A DNA stretch of 64,000 bases from Coriaria nepalensis (lineage: Eukaryota > Streptophyta > Magnoliopsida > Cucurbitales > Coriariaceae), in contig CP114482.1 in the NCBI GenBank assembly GCA_027186245.1, positions 1,059,001 through 1,123,000 on the forward strand. The letters are read 5' to 3'. Positions 60,441-64,000 of this stretch are shown here, piece after piece; position 1 is the first letter of the stretch, and every line of letters begins with the position of its first letter. Position numbers and translations under genes: made by a program. A model generated the notes under the pieces. It had not been told where the DNA came from. It searched no databases and saw only the letters and a program-made list of their open reading frames with translations.

Positions 60441-60595
60441 TTGGCATGTTGTCCCACGGCTTTCTTGAGCTTTTTCTTCCCATTCTAGGGTTTCATCACA
60501 GAAAAAACAGACGGATCCTGCCAGATTCCAGACGAAAAACCAAAAATCGAACGATCGAAGATGAAGTTCAAGAAAGCTGTGGAAAAGCATGACTC
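60441..60595 (-). ncRNA. MIR396: MIR396 precursor hairpin
   Basis: On the minus strand, 60584-60564 reads TTCCACAGCTTTCTTGAACTT, the 21-nt mature miR396b sequence. About 95 nt further on, 60470-60450 reads GCTCAAGAAAGCCGTGGGACA, the matching 3' strand, which pairs with the mature arm over nearly its whole length. The flanks GTCATGCTT and AACATGCC extend the stem. miR396 directs cleavage of GRF growth-regulating-factor mRNAs, limiting cell division in leaves and other organs. A TATA box lies ~185 bp upstream. The plus-strand ORF across the hairpin (60353-60592) is only the antisense shadow of the conserved stem. Confidence 0.93.
60564..60584 (-). ncRNA. miR396b: mature miR396b-5p
   Basis: The 21-nt arm is identical to the widely conserved plant miR396b sequence, with 5' U as needed for AGO1 loading. 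Confidence 0.92.
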
Positions 60596-62075
60596 GGACT
60601 TTTGATCTCGCACCAAATTCACCATTTTCACCTCATCACCATATCGACCTCATGCACAGATGTAAATATGAATCCGTCTCGAAAGAAAAAGAGGAGAGAG
60701 AGAAAGATAATGGACCTGATTGGACCAGTCTAGCTACGAGATAGAATTGTGTCGCCGAAAATCAGATCAGCTTTTCTTATATAGACTGAAGGGGCGATCG
60801 GTAACTGGAAGGGGGGTAAGTAGGGTTTTTCAAAGATGGATCTGAATTTTTTTTAAAAATATTTTAAAAAATTTCAAATTTTACCCTCCATAAAAAAAAA
60901 TTACAAAAGTGCCCGACCAGCCTTTTTTTTTTTTTTTTTTTAACCTTAATTTTTAAAAATAAACAATTCATTTAAATTTATGATGTTAGGGATGGAGAAA
61001 TGAATGGAAATTAATTATAATATTCCAAATTAATTTGAATATCATATATCACCTAACATTACATGCATGCCCACCAACATGTAATATGTGATTCATATTG
61101 TGATATTGTAAGATATTTATTTATATTATTCTTTTTTTTTCCAATTTTAATGTGTGATCTTTATAAGTTATGGGTTGGTTTTGGAATTTCTCTTATGTCA
61201 TTTTCTACATCATGGGGAAACAAATTGAGAACACAATATAAATATAAATAAAAATAAATTATAATTTAATAAACTTGTAAAATATATATATATATATATA
61301 TATTCATAAAAAAAATAAAATGTGAAAATATCTCAAGCAACTATTCTAAACAGGAGCATGTGCATTATAGTTGGGAGGTGGAGACGGGAGAGGGACCAAA
61401 AACACAAATAGACAAAATTGAGGGTCACATCCATCACATCTCTTACAAACAGGATCTGTTTTTTTCCCTTTGGGCCAGCAGTGTATTTAATTTAATTAAT
61501 TGAGCTTCTTCTGTTGTAAGGCTAAGCTGGAATTTGGGCCTGGATTTTATTATAGCCCATTGTGGGGGACCATTGGGCTTGGACCCATAGGAAAAGTGCG
61601 TCAGATCCAATCATCCAATTGAGCGTGTGGTGTAGCAGAGCAAAGGAACAAAAGTTCCTGCAGCGAGGAAAAAGATGGGTAAGCATTTTATTTGATGATA
61701 ACATAACGGCGTATCTCGTTATCATTCTGATTTCTGATGATAGGCATTTTGTACGGCTTTTTATTTTCTTTTTCTTTTTTTTCCCCTTCTAATTAGTGGA
61801 CTTAGAAAGTCAGACGATGGGGGCCCATAAAGGCCATAATTTATTTAGTAAAGCCCTTCTTCATAGTTATTTTAAAGGCCCAATATATTGGGCCACAAAA
61901 AATATTACGGCTCTGCGAGCCTCTATCCAATGTCAAGCCTAGTTTCTAGTTTTTAATCAATCCCAATTCCATATCTTCATCCCCTCTCTCTCTCTCTCTC
62001 TCTTACTTTTTTTTTTTTTTTCCTCTTTAATAAAAAAAAAATTGCAAATGATACGTATTATTAAAAAAAGCTATT

Positions 62076-62119
<44 letters not shown>

Positions 62120-62979
62120 TCTTTATTCCTAATTATCAACGGAAGGAAATTAATATTCTTGTGTTCCATGGCGATACCCAACTTGAAAGGGAAGCCGAAG
62201 CTCTATATTCCCCCGAAACATGATAACATATCATCATGATGTGGATGTGAAGTGGTAGATTTCATAAGCCTACACCTTTTTTTTTAAAAAAAAAAATTTT
62301 AAAGTCCACACAAGATTAATCGTCAACCGTCCTCTCCATCTTTGACTTTCTTTTAAGTCAATTCAACGGATTTGACTTATTGAACCATAAGTTATACATA
62401 CTAACTAGTAATTCATTCATCAGGTGCTTATGACTATATATTATACTCACTAGTATGCTTTGGGCAACATAAAAAAAATATATATATATCATTTTAATTA
62501 TATTTAAATTGAAACATATGAATGAAAACTACATTTTTTTAGTCCAAATTATGTCATCATATTTAATTAAGAAAAAAAAATACATAAAATTATATCATAT
62601 ATTATACTGTTAAATCATATATTTCCAGGTTAAAATTTAAATAAATATCCAAAATTTTAAAACTTTATATTACTAATCAAGTGTATTACATTAACCACCT
62701 ATATTGTTTTTCTACTATCCATCACATATATCACGCGGTTTTAGAATCTTACTACAAAAAAAACGCGTACACGCATCATCATCAGACATTATGCTTCATT
62801 GCCCTTTATTGATTCCACCACCAAAAAAACAAAGACAATATTCCACAAATCAGACAAGATTCTAGTTGATGTTTTGACTCTTAATCTCTTGTTCTCAACT
62901 TCTTCTTCTCTACTTCTCATTGAACAAACCTCCCCCCCCATCCCCCCCCCCCCTCCAAAAAAAGACCAATAAGAGGAAA
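60596..62979. other. MIR396 promoter and spacer before the CML gene
   Basis: The first few hundred bases are the MIR396 leader and promoter. The rest is AT-rich spacer with (AT)n near 61285-61302 and 62092-62119, A- and T-runs and a CT run near 61984-62001. No gene is supported; ORFs at 61522-61792 overlap on both strands without family features. C-runs at 62933-62953 lie in the CML leader. Confidence 0.5.
60776..60783 (-). promoter_or_regulatory. TATA box of MIR396
   Basis: TATATAAG on the minus strand, in AGTCTATATAAGAAAAG, is a near-consensus plant TATA box, about 185 bp before the hairpin. It places the primary transcript start near 60750. Confidence 0.7.
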
Positions 62980-63687
62980 ATGTTGCTAATAAACATACTG
63001 TTATTGGCAGTTTTATTCGTTGCAGCCCTACTCAGCCTCTTCTACAATATCCCACTTTCCAAGAAACTTTCTTCGTTGTTTCAGTATTTCTTACCTACCA
63101 AACAGAATTCTCCTTCCGACCACGTCAACGACAGCAACATAAACAACAACAGGGAGAAGGAGGAGAAGAAGAAGAATGTTCACGATGATCGGGCCAATCG
63201 TCACAAAACGATCAGAAAGATGTTTGATACTTTCGACAAGAACAGGGACGGGTTCATAACCAAACAGGAGCTAATGGAGTCGATGAGGAACATACGAATC
63301 GTCATGTCAGAGAAAGAGGTTGAAGAGATGGTAATGAAAGTGGATGATAACGGAGATGGGTTGATTGATTTTGAAGAGTTTAGCATGTTCTGTAGTAGTA
63401 ATAGTAGTAGTATTGGCGGTTCTGAGGAGTGTTTGGTTGGTGAGAAAATAGCGGAGGAGGAGGAAGAATTGGTGATATTGAAGGATGCTTTTGATGTGTT
63501 TGATAAGGATAAAGATGGGCTGATTTCGGAAGATGAGTTGGGATTGGTTTTGAGTTCTTTAGGGTTGAAAGAAGGGAAGAGGATTGAGGGTTGTAAGGAG
63601 ATGATAAGGCAAGTTGATGTGGATGGTGATGGCATGGTTAATTTTGATGAGTTTAAGAATATGATGAAGCAAAGTGGATCATCATAA
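62980..63687 (+). CDS. membrane-anchored calmodulin-like protein with four EF-hands (CML4/CML5-like)
   Basis: A Ca2+ sensor anchored in the secretory/endosomal membranes. It is intronless with 235 residues. The start is ATG 62980; the open frame extends to 62920 but begins only with TTG and runs through C-rich leader. An N-terminal hydrophobic segment ([20 protein letters not shown]) is followed by a charged Asn/Lys/Glu linker and four complete EF-hand loops: [12 protein letters not shown] (about 86-97), [12 protein letters not shown] (122-133), [12 protein letters not shown] (175-186) and [12 protein letters not shown] (213-224). All have Asp at position 1 and Glu at position 12, so all should bind calcium. 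An acidic Ser/Glu linker separates the two pairs. Confidence 0.92.
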   Translation: MLLINILLLAVLFVAALLSLFYNIPLSKKLSSLFQYFLPTKQNSPSDHVNDSNINNNREKEEKKKNVHDDRANRHKTIRKMFDTFDKNRDGFITKQELMESMRNIRIVMSEKEVEEMVMKVDDNGDGLIDFEEFSMFCSSNSSSIGGSEECLVGEKIAEEEEELVILKDAFDVFDKDKDGLISEDELGLVLSSLGLKEGKRIEGCKEMIRQVDVDGDGMVNFDEFKNMMKQSGSS

Positions 63688-64000
63688 GATATTTGTTCTG
63701 GTCTTTTAACAAATATGGTTCAAGCTCCAACAAATTATTTGTTTAACAAATATGTTTACAACTACTGTACTTAGCCTAGGTACGTTCCACTTGTCATGTT
63801 TTCAGTAGTGTGGTCTTAGTCTCTCGATTAGGTGCAGTCAAGAATCATGTTAATCTATATTTTATAGGTTTCTCGCTTGACCAAATGCACTCAATAATTT
63901 CTCATCTTGGTAACCTATATTTCGTAGGTTTCAAAAGGATTTGCATATACAAATTTCATAAATAATTCTTTTTATTTTCGGCAAGAAAACAGAGAAATTC
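63688..64000 (+). other. CML 3' flank with an imperfect ~57-bp tandem repeat
   Basis: 3'UTR. Two diverged units (about 63833-63885 and 63886-63935) share GTGCAGTCAA/ATGCACTCAA and CTATATTTTATAGGTTTC / CTATATTTCGTAGGTTTC. No coding content. Confidence 0.55.

Noticed and set aside
60353..60592. 79-residue ORF on the plus strand
   Set aside because: It runs across the MIR396 hairpin; its VQESCGKA end is the antisense of the conserved miRNA arm.
62920..62979. N-terminal extension [11 protein letters not shown] of the CML protein
   Set aside because: The frame begins with TTG, not ATG, and passes through C-rich leader; the membrane segment follows directly after ATG 62980.
63201..63635. 144-residue minus-strand ORF rich in Ser/Leu/Ile
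   Set aside because: Antisense shadow of the EF-hand gene.
1..64000. CRISPR array, phage or bacterial defence system
   Set aside because: No regular spaced repeats, no cas-like or prokaryotic operon structure; the window is plant nuclear DNA throughout.

Overview
The window is nuclear DNA of a eudicot plant. It is AT-rich, has intron-split genes with GT-AG (and a few GC-AG) junctions, many microsatellites, and plant-specific families (NAC, TOC, CLC-g, HyPRP, CML, MIR396). No bacterial-type operon, CRISPR array or coherent undescribed gene system was found. Exon borders were worked out by hand from reading frame and splice signals. Family names rest on remembered family features, not on a search.

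Layout. 1-5.7 kb: a decayed 3' part of a BMS1 ribosome-biogenesis gene whose last exon is split by a small Ty1/copia LTR element with a perfect 5-bp target duplication. 6.4-7.5 kb: an NAC transcription factor with a frameshift in its tail. 7.8-9.3 kb: a tRNA-like SINE with 15-bp target duplications and a LINE/RNase H remnant. 10.2-12.8 kb: TOC90, a chloroplast import receptor. 13.8-15.0 kb (minus): an ARM-repeat gene with a C-terminal frameshift. 15.8-19.0 kb (minus): an SMP-C2-C2 synaptotagmin of the SYT4/SYT5 type whose first intron has lost its donor G. 19.8-23.2 kb: an unrecognised ORF pair, a pair of ~0.5 kb direct repeats and a truncated sulfotransferase pseudogene. 24.0-27.3 kb: CLC-g anion transporter. 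28.6-29.6 kb: a broken heptahelical (HHP/PAQR) gene. 30.3-33.3 kb: a GT47 exostosin-type glycosyltransferase. 34.3-37.5 kb: an ANTH-domain clathrin adaptor. 38.0-39.3 kb (minus): a VAMP71 longin SNARE. 40.2-40.6 kb: a secreted eight-cysteine protein. 41.5-52.3 kb (minus): two tandem CNOT10 genes. 52.7-54.8 kb (minus): a SNAP43 subunit of SNAPc. 55.4 kb (minus): tRNA-Ala(UGC). 60.4-60.6 kb (minus): a MIR396 precursor. 63.0-63.7 kb: a membrane-anchored four-EF-hand calmodulin-like protein.

The genes do not form one pathway. Several touch membrane traffic or membrane contact (SYT, ANTH adaptor, VAMP71, CLC-g), and two serve RNA metabolism (CNOT10, SNAP43), but this looks like ordinary plant gene order. 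The notable material is structural: the nested insertion in BMS1, the SINE, three apparent single-base lesions (NAC, ARM, SYT intron 1), the tandem CNOT10 pair, the MIR396 hairpin and several unexplained inverted or direct repeats.
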